DNA of 47,933 nt from a virus: IMG/VR virus record IMGVR_UViG_3300035211_000061, positions 1 through 47,933 of that record; one strand, written 5' to 3'. Under the pieces are notes generated by a model. It saw only the letters and a program-made list of their open reading frames with translations, did not search any database and was not told the DNA's origin. Positions 40,825 to 47,933 of this stretch are shown here, in pieces (within the stretch, counting starts at the first letter, position 1; every line of letters begins with the position of its first letter). Position numbers and translations under genes: made by a program.

Positions 40825-41106
40825 ATGAAATTTTCGAAAGGTAATTGCGGCCACCTTGGCGAGGTGTATTTATTCCAGTGCCCTGGGTGCGGAAATTCTC
40901 ATTGGGTACGTGATCACGGAAAGCCAAGCTGGAAAATATCAGGACTAGAGATCAATGCGCCTACAGTGATCCCGTCAATACTGGTACATGGTAAATATAG
41001 ATGCCATTCGTTTGTTCGATCTGGAAAAATTCAGTTTCTTTCCGACTGTACGCATTCACTCGCCGGGAAGACCGTTGATATACCAGATTGGGACGACGAT
41101 GAGTAA
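40825..41106 (+). CDS. DUF6527-type phage protein
   Basis: A 93-aa protein. FQCPGCGNSHWVRDHG, PTVIPSIL, CHSFVRSGKIQFLSDCTHSL and AGKTVDIPDW are the conserved blocks of a small family common in phages (sometimes mislabelled ammonia monooxygenase). Cys and His placement suggests metal binding. Function unknown. Confidence 0.72.
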   Translation: MKFSKGNCGHLGEVYLFQCPGCGNSHWVRDHGKPSWKISGLEINAPTVIPSILVHGKYRCHSFVRSGKIQFLSDCTHSLAGKTVDIPDWDDDE

Positions 41107-41365
41107 AGTCAATTGGGACAAGACCGACTGGGATCCGTTGGCGACGAAGAAACAACCGTTGCGACCGAATGGATTTGGAAATCCGCAACCAAAGTCGGTG
41201 ATCACAAAAGACGAAATTCTTGGAATCTACGACCAAATGTCGTCCGGACACTATGAATCACCGCTTGACCCTCCACCTGGAGATCCGCGTGCTGCTCATC
41301 CGCCGACGAGTAGGTTTCGAGTGGTGAAAGATGAAGGTGAAGAAGATGCAACGAATAAAGATTGA
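41099..41365 (+). CDS. Small hypothetical protein
   Basis: An 88-aa protein, ATG 41099 overlapping the previous gene. Pro-rich and probably largely disordered (ESPLDPPPGDPRAAHPPTSR). The 3' end overlaps the HNH gene start. Family unknown. Confidence 0.5.
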   Translation: MSKVNWDKTDWDPLATKKQPLRPNGFGNPQPKSVITKDEILGIYDQMSSGHYESPLDPPPGDPRAAHPPTSRFRVVKDEGEEDATNKD

Positions 41366-41852
41366 ATGGAGGCCGGTCGTTGGGCATCCTGAATACAGCG
41401 TTTCAAGTGACGGTAGGATATACAGTCACAAGACCGGCCGATACATGAAAGGCATAGAGCGCAAGCGATCTGGGCACATATGCTTCTTTCCCAATAGAAA
41501 AGTGAAGGTCTATTTCCATACTGCCGTACTGGAAGCGTTTGACCGACCACGGCCGACAGGTTTGGAATGTAGACACTTGGATGGGAATCCAAAGAATAAC
41601 AATTTGAGCAACCTGAAATGGGGAACTCGCACCGAGAACCAACAGGACACAATTGCGCATGGGCATAAGCCAATGGGTGAGAATGCCGAGTTCTCAACCA
41701 TTTCAAATGATGGCGCAGAGGCAGTAAGGGTACTCTCAAAGATCGGATTCTCATCACGCAGAATAGGCGCAATATTTGGTGTGTCACACACAACAGTTCA
41801 GAAAATAGTAAGAGGGCAACGATATGCAACGAACAAAAATAGAGTGGGCTGA
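41346..41852 (+). CDS. HNH homing endonuclease (NUMOD4-HNH)
   Basis: About 168 aa from ATG 41346 (an in-frame ATG at 41331 is possible). NUMOD4 domain (IEWRPVVGHPEYSVSSDGRI), HNH nuclease core (VLEAFDRPRPTGLECRHLDG, then NPKNNNLSNLKWGTRTENQQ), and a C-terminal HTH (IGAIFGVSHTTVQKIVRG). Free-standing homing endonucleases cut intron- or gene-less alleles and spread by repair. Its first codons resemble those of the next gene at the DNA level. Confidence 0.88.
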   Translation: MQRIKIEWRPVVGHPEYSVSSDGRIYSHKTGRYMKGIERKRSGHICFFPNRKVKVYFHTAVLEAFDRPRPTGLECRHLDGNPKNNNLSNLKWGTRTENQQDTIAHGHKPMGENAEFSTISNDGAEAVRVLSKIGFSSRRIGAIFGVSHTTVQKIVRGQRYATNKNRVG

Positions 41853-42810
41853 TTTCAGTTATAATCCGGTCGTAGGATGTAGCAAGGTCTCTGCTGGGTG
41901 CGCCAACTGTTATGCCAAGGCGATGGTTCACCGGTTTCCGTGGATGACTGGAACACATTACCCAGATGAGGCGGGAAATAATTCATTCGGATGGGACGGG
42001 AAAGCCCACTTCTTCCTGGAGCGACTGGAGGAGCCGTTCCGTCTTCGACCGGGCAAGGACAGTCCGCATCGAATATTCGTCTGTTCGATGAGTGACCTAT
42101 TTCACGAGTCACTGACGAACGAGCAGATCGCAGCCGTCTTCGGGGTGATGGCGGCAACGCCGCAGCATCAGTACGTTGTTCTCACGAAGCGGCTACAGCG
42201 GGCGAAATACTGGTTTTCTTTTGTCGGCGCTACGGCTGACCACTACGGTCAGGCCGAATCAGTGATTTGCATGGATAACATGCTGCGCCTCGGTGACACC
42301 ATCGATACAGCGCAAGCAGACATCATAACACAGCGAGAACGATGGCCTCTCCCCAACGTCGTCATTGGTGCCAGCGTGGAGAACCAGAAGGCGGCAGATG
42401 AGCGCATACCGCTTTTGCTTCAGATACCGGCGAGATGGCGCGGTGTTAGCGTTGAGCCGATGCTTGGGCCAGTTGAACTTACAAGATGGATAGGCCCAAA
42501 TCAATATTGCGATCACTTTTTAAAGTATCCGTCTGAAGATGATGTAAAAAGTGGAGTTATTGATTGTTCAAGACCTGAAAATGTTACAGGGAAATGCAGC
42601 GCTGAAAACTGTGTTTTTGGAAAACTTTTTAGTCCAATAGTCATCTGTGGAGCCGAAACCGGTCCTGGAAAACGGCCTTTCAATGATGAATGGGCACTGG
42701 ATCTTCGCGACCAGTGTAAATCGGCGGGAGCGCCTTTCTTCTTCAAAAAGGACGGTGCAGGAAAACCGACGCTCCGAGGTGTCGAGTATCACGAGTGGAT
42801 TGGAGAGTAA
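41824..42810 (+). CDS. DUF5131 (phage Gp37/Gp68 family) protein
   Basis: A 328-aa protein. Begins TKIEWADFSYNPVVGCSKVS then AGCANCYA, the hallmark of this family with a CxxCY motif. VCSMSDLFHE, QYVVLTKRLQRA, VVIGASVENQKAADERIPLL and GVSVEPMLGPVEL are further conserved blocks. Its CxxxxxCxxC arrangement recalls radical-SAM proteins. Biochemical role unknown. Overlaps the HNH gene by 29 bases. Confidence 0.88.
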   Translation: MQRTKIEWADFSYNPVVGCSKVSAGCANCYAKAMVHRFPWMTGTHYPDEAGNNSFGWDGKAHFFLERLEEPFRLRPGKDSPHRIFVCSMSDLFHESLTNEQIAAVFGVMAATPQHQYVVLTKRLQRAKYWFSFVGATADHYGQAESVICMDNMLRLGDTIDTAQADIITQRERWPLPNVVIGASVENQKAADERIPLLLQIPARWRGVSVEPMLGPVELTRWIGPNQYCDHFLKYPSEDDVKSGVIDCSRPENVTGKCSAENCVFGKLFSPIVICGAETGPGKRPFNDEWALDLRDQCKSAGAPFFFKKDGAGKPTLRGVEYHEWIGE

Positions 42811-42811
42811 G

Positions 42812-43045
42812 ATGAACGGTGATTTACTTGGAAAACGCGTTGTCGCAAAGAAGGACTTTCAGATCAGTAGATACGGCGGTAACATAAGGATGAAGGTTGC
42901 CGACGTAAAACAGGGGCAGCATGGTATCGTGTGCGGATTCGATCACGGAAATCCGATTGTGAATATTGTCGCCTATCATCTTCCAACGTCAGTTGGACCA
43001 TTTGAAGACTACTGGGAGTTTACAGATGAAGCCAAGCAAGTGTGA
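42812..43045 (+). CDS. Small hypothetical protein
   Basis: A 77-aa protein, ATG 42812 after GGAGAG, one base past the previous gene. Small beta-barrel look (GKRVVAKKDFQISRYGGNIR; QGQHGIVCGFDHGNPIVNIV), similar to SH3/KOW-type folds. Unknown function. Confidence 0.6.
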   Translation: MNGDLLGKRVVAKKDFQISRYGGNIRMKVADVKQGQHGIVCGFDHGNPIVNIVAYHLPTSVGPFEDYWEFTDEAKQV

Positions 43046-43196
43046 ACGTCGATTTCTCCTCATGTGGATTTTAGATGAGTGCCAGTTACGGTGGCCGGAA
43101 ACAACAAAGCGTGACGTCTGGGAGGCGTACAAAGAGGTAACCAATGACGACATACAGAGTGCGGGTATTGAGACTGGTTTCGGAGCATCTGAATAG
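43026..43196 (+). CDS. Small hypothetical protein (56 aa)
   Basis: ATG 43026 with GGAG upstream, overlapping the previous gene's end. It encodes a short helical protein (FLLMWILDECQLRWPETTKR). Overlap pattern supports expression; nothing else can be said. Confidence 0.45.
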   Translation: MKPSKCERRFLLMWILDECQLRWPETTKRDVWEAYKEVTNDDIQSAGIETGFGASE

Positions 43197-43311
43197 CGAT
43201 GCCGAAGGCGACGACAGGCTAGAAGAGGATATTCGATGCCAGCTCGTCGAGAAATACGGCGAATCCGGTTTCGAGAGTTTTGAAATATACGAGTCTGAAG
43301 ATGAGCAATAA
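43144..43311 (+). CDS. Small acidic hypothetical protein (55 aa)
   Basis: ATG 43144 after AGAGGTAA, overlapping both neighbours. MTTYRVRVLRLVSEHLNSDA and a Glu-rich C-terminus. Coupled to the methylase start at 43301. Unknown function. Confidence 0.5.
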   Translation: MTTYRVRVLRLVSEHLNSDAEGDDRLEEDIRCQLVEKYGESGFESFEIYESEDEQ

Positions 43312-43846
43312 CGTTTGCAACCATACGGAAACGCGGCGAGAGGATTGGGGTACGCCACAGTGGCTATTCGATTTGTTGAATCGACTTTTCAAATTCAAGG
43401 TAGACCTGGCGGCCAATATGGGCAACGCGAAGGTCGAGCGGTATCTGTCGCCGGCGGATGACTTCCTTAGAGGTGGATTCAAGAAGCTGTTGATGACATT
43501 CCCGGATGTTTTTTTCCACGAAAACTGGGCGTGGTGCAATCCACCTTATGGACATAACGGTTGCGGTAAATGGATTGAGCAAATTTTCATGGTCCCTAAC
43601 ACGGTGAGCCTCGTACCCGCCTCGGTGGGGGCGAAGTGGTTTCGGCAGTGTTGGACTTATGCAACTTGCATTGTGTTTCTGCATGACCGGTTGCGCTTCG
43701 AAGGGGCACCGTGTGTGGCGCAGTTCGACTGTTGCTTGGTCATCAAGGGTGAGTCGCTCAACCACGGGCATCTCCGCGATTTGGCTCACGTCGGTACCGT
43801 GGTCCCGATTTGGCACACATTTCCGATGATTGGTAAAGTCGCATGA
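43301..43846 (+). CDS. Phage DNA N6-adenine methyltransferase (Dam)
   Basis: About 181 aa from ATG 43301. Opens DWGTPQWLFDLLNRLFKFKV with DLAANMGNAKVERYL, then the catalytic NPPYG, and LVPASVGAKWFRQC, as in the phage Dam family. Methylation could protect phage DNA from restriction or mark packaging/replication sites. Confidence 0.87.
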   Translation: MSNNVCNHTETRREDWGTPQWLFDLLNRLFKFKVDLAANMGNAKVERYLSPADDFLRGGFKKLLMTFPDVFFHENWAWCNPPYGHNGCGKWIEQIFMVPNTVSLVPASVGAKWFRQCWTYATCIVFLHDRLRFEGAPCVAQFDCCLVIKGESLNHGHLRDLAHVGTVVPIWHTFPMIGKVA

Positions 43847-43873
43847 AAAACAAAATATAGAAAGGAAATCAGA

Positions 43874-44746
43874 ATGAGATCGAACAGCATTGTAAAGGTC
43901 GAGTTTCGCGGTGGCGAGCTCGAAGCGGTGAAGAAGGACGGGAAGGTCTGGGTTTCGGTCCGGCGTGTATGTGAGGCGCTTGGTATTGACGTTGAGAGTC
44001 AGAGGAAAAAGCTGAAGGACGAGGCTAGAGCGCCATGGGCAGTCACGGTCATGATGACCGCAACTGGACCGGACGGGAAAAACTACCAGACATTCATGAT
44101 TGACCTAGACTCATTTCCCATGTGGCTCGGCACTATCGATGCGTCACGGGTAAGAGAAGAGATTCGGCCCATGCTCATTACCTACCAGAAAGAGGCGGCC
44201 ATCGTCCTCAGAGATCACTTTTTTGGGAAACGTACGGAGACACCAGAGGAAAAAGAGGCGCGCCTGTGGGCCCGGGAGCGGCGCCTCATGGCGCAGCAAA
44301 AAGCGCGCGGATGGAGAATCTTCAGAAGACTCGCCGAGGAGTCTCAGCGGACGGAGTTGGTCAAAACATTCGACGTCCGTATCGCAGAGACGCTGACAGG
44401 CGACAGCCACCCCGAGCTGCTACCTGTCGCAGGGGAAAGGGCTGAATGGATGTCACCCGCTGAAATCGGCGAGCAGCTCGACGTTACGGCCCACCGGGTC
44501 GGGCTGACCATCTCGGAGCTTTGGGGCAGGGGCAGGGATGACATTGAGGATATTCGTGAGGTGCGCATGAGCACGGCGCCGAACGGCAAACAGATTACGA
44601 TGAGTTATTACTCTCCCCGAGCGGTCGCGCTTATCAAGCAGAGACTCACAAATTTTGGGTATTGCAGCGTTGAAGAGACTCCGGTCATGAAGATGAAGCG
44701 TGAAAACCTTGATCTGTATCCGGAGAAGTACGGGGATAGACCGTAA
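43874..44746 (+). CDS. Phage antirepressor, P22_AR_N type
   Basis: A 290-aa protein, RBS AAGGAA. The N-terminal domain (VWVSVRRVCEALGIDVESQR, then KKLKDE and MIDLDSFPMWLGTID) is the P22 antirepressor N-domain. A helical linker follows, then a C-terminal winged-helix-like region (SPAEIGEQLDVTAHRVGLTI). It would inactivate a repressor to trigger induction. No target repressor is obvious in this window. Confidence 0.83.
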   Translation: MRSNSIVKVEFRGGELEAVKKDGKVWVSVRRVCEALGIDVESQRKKLKDEARAPWAVTVMMTATGPDGKNYQTFMIDLDSFPMWLGTIDASRVREEIRPMLITYQKEAAIVLRDHFFGKRTETPEEKEARLWARERRLMAQQKARGWRIFRRLAEESQRTELVKTFDVRIAETLTGDSHPELLPVAGERAEWMSPAEIGEQLDVTAHRVGLTISELWGRGRDDIEDIREVRMSTAPNGKQITMSYYSPRAVALIKQRLTNFGYCSVEETPVMKMKRENLDLYPEKYGDRP

Positions 44747-44747
44747 A

Positions 44748-45494
44748 TCACCCGCGATTCCTAAAACACCGCTGAATCTCAATCTGACGAATGACCGCCT
44801 CCCGGTAGATCTCTGGAAACTTTCTCACCACCTCGTCGACGGCCGGCTCAAGCCACTTGTGTGCCTCGGTCCGGACGCTCGGCTTGTCCGCCGAGTATAG
44901 CATGCGCAATTTGGTCCCGGTAGGCCATCCGTGGGCGCTCTTCCGGCCGCCGAGGACTCGATAGAAGCCCGTCGGCCTGTCCCACTGGTCATATCTCTTG
45001 TCGATGAACACGACGCGCTTGCCGCCCTTGATCGCCTCTCGGACGTCCGCCACCGTCCTGCCGGGCCCGCGAATCCGATTTTTCGGTGGGTTGACCTGGC
45101 TCAGCCAGTTTCGGCGTTGTAGACGCCGTGTGCGCACCCTGGCCTCCCCTTGCCCCGCCGCCGCGGCCGTTGGGATTGCTACACCGTGCGATCCGCTCTT
45201 TTGCTGGGTGAAGCCTTCCTCTTGCTTGGCCATGTACTCCTGGACGGACCCGACGGCGCTTTTCATCTGGTCAATGTCCCTGGCAAACGTCTTTTCGTAT
45301 CGTATTGATCGGCGAGTGAAGGTGTTCCGCTCTATGAATTGACGTCCGAGGTCGTCCTTGGCGGTCTCGGACGCTTTGTATGCTGTCGTGTTGAGTGTGT
45401 CCCGGACGGCATACGGAAGGGCGCGCTTCCCGAACCGGTCGAGGTCGTTCTCGAGCTGCTCGATGGGGCGCAGGTCAATATCTATAGTGAGCAT
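44748..45494 (-). CDS. Virion-type protein on opposite strand
   Basis: About 248 aa from ATG 45494, preceded by a perfect AGGAGGT; an in-frame upstream extension is a shadow of the lipoprotein gene. Contains ALPYAVRDTLNTTAYKASET, RNTFTRRSIRYEKTF and AVGSVQEYMAKQEEGFTQQK, a pattern I know from phage minor virion proteins (GPZ/gp10-like head-tail proteins). It is separated from the structural operon and has a strong leader hairpin, so it is probably expressed independently. Confidence 0.65.
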   Translation of the reverse strand: MLTIDIDLRPIEQLENDLDRFGKRALPYAVRDTLNTTAYKASETAKDDLGRQFIERNTFTRRSIRYEKTFARDIDQMKSAVGSVQEYMAKQEEGFTQQKSGSHGVAIPTAAAAGQGEARVRTRRLQRRNWLSQVNPPKNRIRGPGRTVADVREAIKGGKRVVFIDKRYDQWDRPTGFYRVLGGRKSAHGWPTGTKLRMLYSADKPSVRTEAHKWLEPAVDEVVRKFPEIYREAVIRQIEIQRCFRNRG

Positions 45495-45507
45495 GGTACC
45501 TCCTACC

Positions 45508-45536
45508 TGTGAGGGGCTTTGGCGTACCCCCTCACA
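45508..45536 (-). promoter_or_regulatory. Hairpin just before the RBS of the leftward gene
   Basis: TGTGAGGGG (45508-45516) and CCCCTCACA (45528-45536) are exact complements around 11 bases. On the minus strand the hairpin ends eight bases before the AGGAGGT of the 44748-45494 gene. No T-tract follows on either strand. A 5' leader hairpin controlling translation, or an operator, fits better than a terminator. Confidence 0.5.
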
Positions 45537-45624
45537 AGATGAAGTTATCACAAAATGCTTGAAATTTTCTGGAAAAGGCGCATATTTGTAGGGCAATGTC
45601 GATTTACCAAACAAACTGATTATC

Positions 45625-45666
45625 GCCCCGGTCGGGTGTCTTTCGACATTGCAGCCCGGCCGGGGC
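45625..45666 (+). terminator. Strong GC hairpin upstream of lipoprotein gene
   Basis: GCCCCGGTCGGG (45625-45636) pairs with CCCGGCCGGGGC (45655-45666), one G-T pair in 12. A smaller TGTC-TTTC-GACA hairpin lies in the loop. GGCTTTT follows. It may be a weak terminator or an mRNA leader structure; the lipoprotein ATG is 19 bases after it. Confidence 0.5.
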
Positions 45667-45684
45667 GGCTTTTCGAGGTTTGTC

Positions 45685-46446
45685 ATGTCAAAATGGATAT
45701 TTTTGACGGCTTTGGTCATAGGGTGCGACGTAGCACCGGACGCTTTTTCGGGATCCACGGATTCGGATTCGGATACCGACACCGATTTCGACAGTGATGA
45801 CACGGAAAATTCGAGTGATTCCGCAGTTGGTGCCGATACGGACACGGACAACACCGACACCGGCGACAATCCCGTCTGCACGCCGAACGGTATGGACAAC
45901 TGCACATGCCCGGAAGGGGGGAGCGGTGTCCGGATCTGCAATGCAGACGGGTCCGGCTGGGGGGCGTGCCTATGCAGTGAGGTGGAGACGGACACTGATC
46001 GGTGCGATGACTATCGGATCTATGGTGGCGACAACACCGGAGAGCTTTGCATGAGCACTGCAGAGGCAGCTCAGATTTGCGCAGATCATGGTGGAACAGG
46101 ATTCTATGCCCAAAACTGTGTCGACAATGGCTACAATGGGCAGTGCTGCAAGCAACCGCCACTTTGCCCGGAAGACGATATTGCCTATGAGTGTATGATG
46201 GGTGACAAGTTGACAAAATGTGGAGTAGATAGGGGCGGCAAGGTCAATTACAACTATCGATGTGACATGCCTGGAACCCCAGATGCCTTTTGCTGCGAAG
46301 ATATGGACACAACCATGGAGACGTGCACCGGGGATAGATATTGCGTTGATTTAACTGGATCATCTGAGTGCGTTTCCGAGGGTGGAACTCTTGCGGATTC
46401 TTGGGATTGTCCACTTTCTAAAAATCAACGGTGCTGCATTCCATAA
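45685..46446 (+). CDS. Asp/Ser/Thr-rich, Cys-rich lipoprotein
   Basis: About 253 aa from ATG 45685; an in-frame upstream start would spoil the signal. Signal and lipobox: MSKWIFLTALVIGC (cysteine 14). Then a low-complexity Asp-Ser/Thr linker (about residues 24-62; DSDSDTDTDFDSDD), then Cys-rich modules (CTCPEGGSGVRICNADGSGW; CKQPPLC). The style is that of surface lipoproteins in Deltaproteobacteria/Myxococcota, so this is probably host-derived cargo. It may change the lysogen surface or block superinfection; both are inference. Confidence 0.75.
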   Translation: MSKWIFLTALVIGCDVAPDAFSGSTDSDSDTDTDFDSDDTENSSDSAVGADTDTDNTDTGDNPVCTPNGMDNCTCPEGGSGVRICNADGSGWGACLCSEVETDTDRCDDYRIYGGDNTGELCMSTAEAAQICADHGGTGFYAQNCVDNGYNGQCCKQPPLCPEDDIAYECMMGDKLTKCGVDRGGKVNYNYRCDMPGTPDAFCCEDMDTTMETCTGDRYCVDLTGSSECVSEGGTLADSWDCPLSKNQRCCIP

Positions 46447-46459
46447 AGGAGATGAACGA

Positions 46460-46858
46460 ATGAGGAACATAACCCTGTGTACCGTCATATTATTTATGCT
46501 TTCAATTATCGGATGTGGACAGCCAAATTTAAATGTAGAGTGCTCCATGAATGGACTTGGAAATGGTGTTTGTGACTTCACAAACACTGGTGAGGGATCT
46601 GGTGCCCTATGCGGGGAAGTCACCGTTGTGGATAAAAACGGCCGCGAGATAAAATCTTCAGTATTCTGCAGTGGGAATATTGAAAGATCTACAACAAAAA
46701 GGGTCGAGTTTGCCGTTGGTGGAGTTTCAGAGTTTTGCGCGGCAGATGGGCAATCATGGAGTGATGTGTGTAGCTTCACATTTACCACTGATGATGCTGA
46801 ATATAACCGAAAACTGGTTATGAAACGGATTGAAGAAGAAAAGAAATTGGGTGAATAG
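46460..46858 (+). CDS. Small lipoprotein
   Basis: A 132-aa protein from ATG 46460, with AAAGGAGA upstream. Signal MRNITLCTVILFMLSIIGC (cysteine 19). The mature part reads as a small beta-sandwich (ALCGEVTVVDKNGREIKSS) with several Cys, and ends in a charged helix. Forms a pair with the upstream lipoprotein. Possible superinfection-exclusion or lysogenic-conversion gene. Confidence 0.7.
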   Translation: MRNITLCTVILFMLSIIGCGQPNLNVECSMNGLGNGVCDFTNTGEGSGALCGEVTVVDKNGREIKSSVFCSGNIERSTTKRVEFAVGGVSEFCAADGQSWSDVCSFTFTTDDAEYNRKLVMKRIEEEKKLGE

Positions 46859-46861
46859 ACT

Positions 46862-47338
46862 ATGAAAAAGAAACTCACCGAGGAAGAGATCATCTCCCGT
46901 ATCGAGGACCTGAACGCAGACCCGGCCGAGTTGCCGAGCATCATAATCAGAAAGGAAGGCGATGGGTACCGATGCGCAACCGGTGTTCCGAAAGTTCCAC
47001 TGGTGAGACGATCAGACGGGGAAGGGTTCGTTACGACACCGGTTACCGCCTACGGTGCTACTGAGGCCGATGCGCATGGAAGGCTTGCTCAGCTGATAGT
47101 CCAGCGGTTGAAGTGGACGTGCGAGCTGTTGAGTGTCGAGATGAGCACGAAAGATGTAGGGACTAGGATTTCTTCGTATCTCAGAAAGCGAGGATACCGC
47201 GATTTTCAAGTGCGCATTGGTGGTGGCATCCTAGTGGATATTGGAAGACGAATACCCAAAGAGGATTTCACCAGAATAGCCGAGATCACAAAGGGTCACG
47301 AGCTGTCCATTGCCCATGGGGTCGAGGGGGAGAGGTGA
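46862..47338 (+). CDS. Hypothetical cytoplasmic protein
   Basis: A 158-aa protein starting three bases after the previous stop. Contains a helical N-terminus and a mixed alpha-beta core (TEADAHGRLAQLIVQRLKWT); no signal or membrane segment. Family unknown. It is the third gene of the rightward cargo group. Confidence 0.6.
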   Translation: MKKKLTEEEIISRIEDLNADPAELPSIIIRKEGDGYRCATGVPKVPLVRRSDGEGFVTTPVTAYGATEADAHGRLAQLIVQRLKWTCELLSVEMSTKDVGTRISSYLRKRGYRDFQVRIGGGILVDIGRRIPKEDFTRIAEITKGHELSIAHGVEGER

Positions 47339-47481
47339 GATGAGGAAGCTACTGGTGAAAAAATACGGAGATCACCGACGCGCTTGAAACCAGGCCCGGA
47401 CGAGAATACACTTGAGGGCGCTGTGGGCGGGCGAGCGTAGCGAGGTTCGACTGTCGTGATCGATTGATGAAAGGATGACCA
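47339..47481 (+). other. Gap with a 15-codon remnant
   Basis: A coupled ATG at 47340 opens only 15 codons before TGA (47385-47387). The next 90 bases carry no gene. It may be the remains of a gene broken by deletion or frameshift. No repeat or hairpin stands out. Confidence 0.35.
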
Positions 47482-47874
47482 GTGGATTTTCATGAAATAG
47501 CTGTACGGCATCTAAGACTATCGCTGAGTAAGCACAGCGAACTTGGCCCGACGGATGATTTCTTTGGTGCACTTACAGTCCTACAAGGAGATAATCGCAA
47601 TATTCTAGATGAGCTTCATAGTGATGAAAACTTCATCGAAATGTTGGTTTCAGAATCTTATGATGTAGCATCGTATACAGGTATTTCGCAGTTTAGGGCC
47701 ACTGAGGTGGTAGCACAGCTTGTTACAGAATTGCTCGGACATGAAAGCGGTAAGGACTATCCATTTATCAGCGTAAATGTTTATACAGAAGGAATATCCG
47801 GAACATGGTACGAAGATATACTGAGGTGGAGTATTCACGACAAACTGTGCGATCATTATGGAATTCCTAAATAG
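47482..47874 (+). CDS. Hypothetical protein, last gene before cos
   Basis: A 130-aa protein, GTG 47482 after AAGGA. Acidic, mixed alpha-beta (DFFGALTVLQGDNRNILDEL); lower GC than the structural genes, consistent with acquisition from elsewhere. Family unknown. Transcription would run into the cos region. Confidence 0.6.
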   Translation: MDFHEIAVRHLRLSLSKHSELGPTDDFFGALTVLQGDNRNILDELHSDENFIEMLVSESYDVASYTGISQFRATEVVAQLVTELLGHESGKDYPFISVNVYTEGISGTWYEDILRWSIHDKLCDHYGIPK

Positions 47875-47883
47875 AAGATTTAA

Positions 47884-47901
47884 CGGGTCCTGTGAGACCC
47901 G
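47884..47901 (+). terminator. Hairpin before the right end
   Basis: CGGGTC (47884-47889) pairs with GACCCG (47896-47901), 9 bases after the last stop. No T-tract follows directly. Across the joined ends, CCTGTGA (47889-47895) can instead pair with TCACAGG (31-37), which is followed by eight T (40-47). Termination after circularisation is possible. Confidence 0.35.
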
Positions 47902-47919
47902 GTGGGGAGGGGGCGGGGT
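47901..47919 (+). other. G-rich tract next to the right end
   Basis: Runs of G (2, 4, 5 and 4) separated by single bases end one base past the start of the terminal repeat. The spacing would allow a G-quadruplex. It could stall polymerases or help mark the packaging end. Confidence 0.4.
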
Positions 47920-47933
47920 GTTCATCTGCGGAT
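47918..47933. repeat. Right copy of 16-nt terminal repeat
   Basis: Identical to bases 1-16. See the left copy for interpretation. Confidence 0.8.

Noticed and set aside
45495-45995. An N-terminal extension of the leftward virion-type protein by 167 residues
   Set aside because: The extension is the reverse complement of the lipoprotein's Asp/Ser-rich coding sequence, and a perfect ribosome binding site sits at 45494.

Overview
This window looks like the complete genome of a temperate, contractile-tailed phage (myovirus morphology). The head module is lambda-like: GpA-type terminase, lambda-type portal, S49 head protease with a nested scaffold, decoration protein D, and capsid protein E. The tail module is Mu-like: sheath, tube, frameshifted tail chaperone, tape measure, gpN/gp43, gp44 hub, gp45 spike, gp46, gp47 and gp48. 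The first and last 16 bases are identical, so the contig either closes to a circle or carries both filled-in copies of a 16-nt cohesive end. The host is not named by the sequence. An Asp/Ser/Thr-rich, Cys-rich lipoprotein of a style I associate with Deltaproteobacteria/Myxococcota-type genomes hints at such a host; this is inference only.

Layout. 1-190: non-coding cos/terminase-recognition candidate with iterated 11-mers. 191-2756: terminase subunits. 2753-4019: leftward island of a small gene and a very acidic 282-aa protein, with its own promoter and operator palindrome. 4200-11905: large leucine-rich-repeat virion protein, two small structural genes, portal, protease/scaffold, decoration protein, major capsid protein and a small connector. 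11912-22510: head-tail completion, sheath, tube, chaperones (a probable -2 frameshift on a T7 run), tape measure and the baseplate series. 22520-26206: two fiber or receptor-binding proteins flanking a GT25-type glycosyltransferase. 26217-27352: short lysis-like cluster (57-aa membrane protein, coiled-coil membrane protein, lipoprotein); no endolysin is recognisable.

27153-34283, leftward: recombination genes (YqaJ exonuclease, RecT-like candidate annealing protein, Rad50/RecF-like ATPase, ParB-like protein) plus conserved small phage proteins. 34280-35497: tyrosine integrase, followed by attP at 35647-35691, which reproduces the 3' half of a tRNA-Arg(CCG) from the anticodon loop to CCA. 35941-44746, rightward early operon: excisionase-like HTH, a sigma-70-family factor, DUF7694, DUF1376, a helicase-loader-like protein, a RuvC-like resolvase, ASCH, DUF6527, HNH endonuclease, DUF5131, Dam methylase, antirepressor and several very small genes.

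44748-47874: a leftward virion-type gene standing alone, then two lipoprotein genes and two unknown genes reading rightward toward the cos region.

How it fits together: integrase and the HTH protein act at attP. The sigma factor may redirect host RNA polymerase. DUF1376 and the loader recruit the host helicase, the leftward cassette gives recombination-dependent replication, and the terminase packages at cos. I recognise no CI-type repressor, DNA polymerase, replicative helicase or endolysin.
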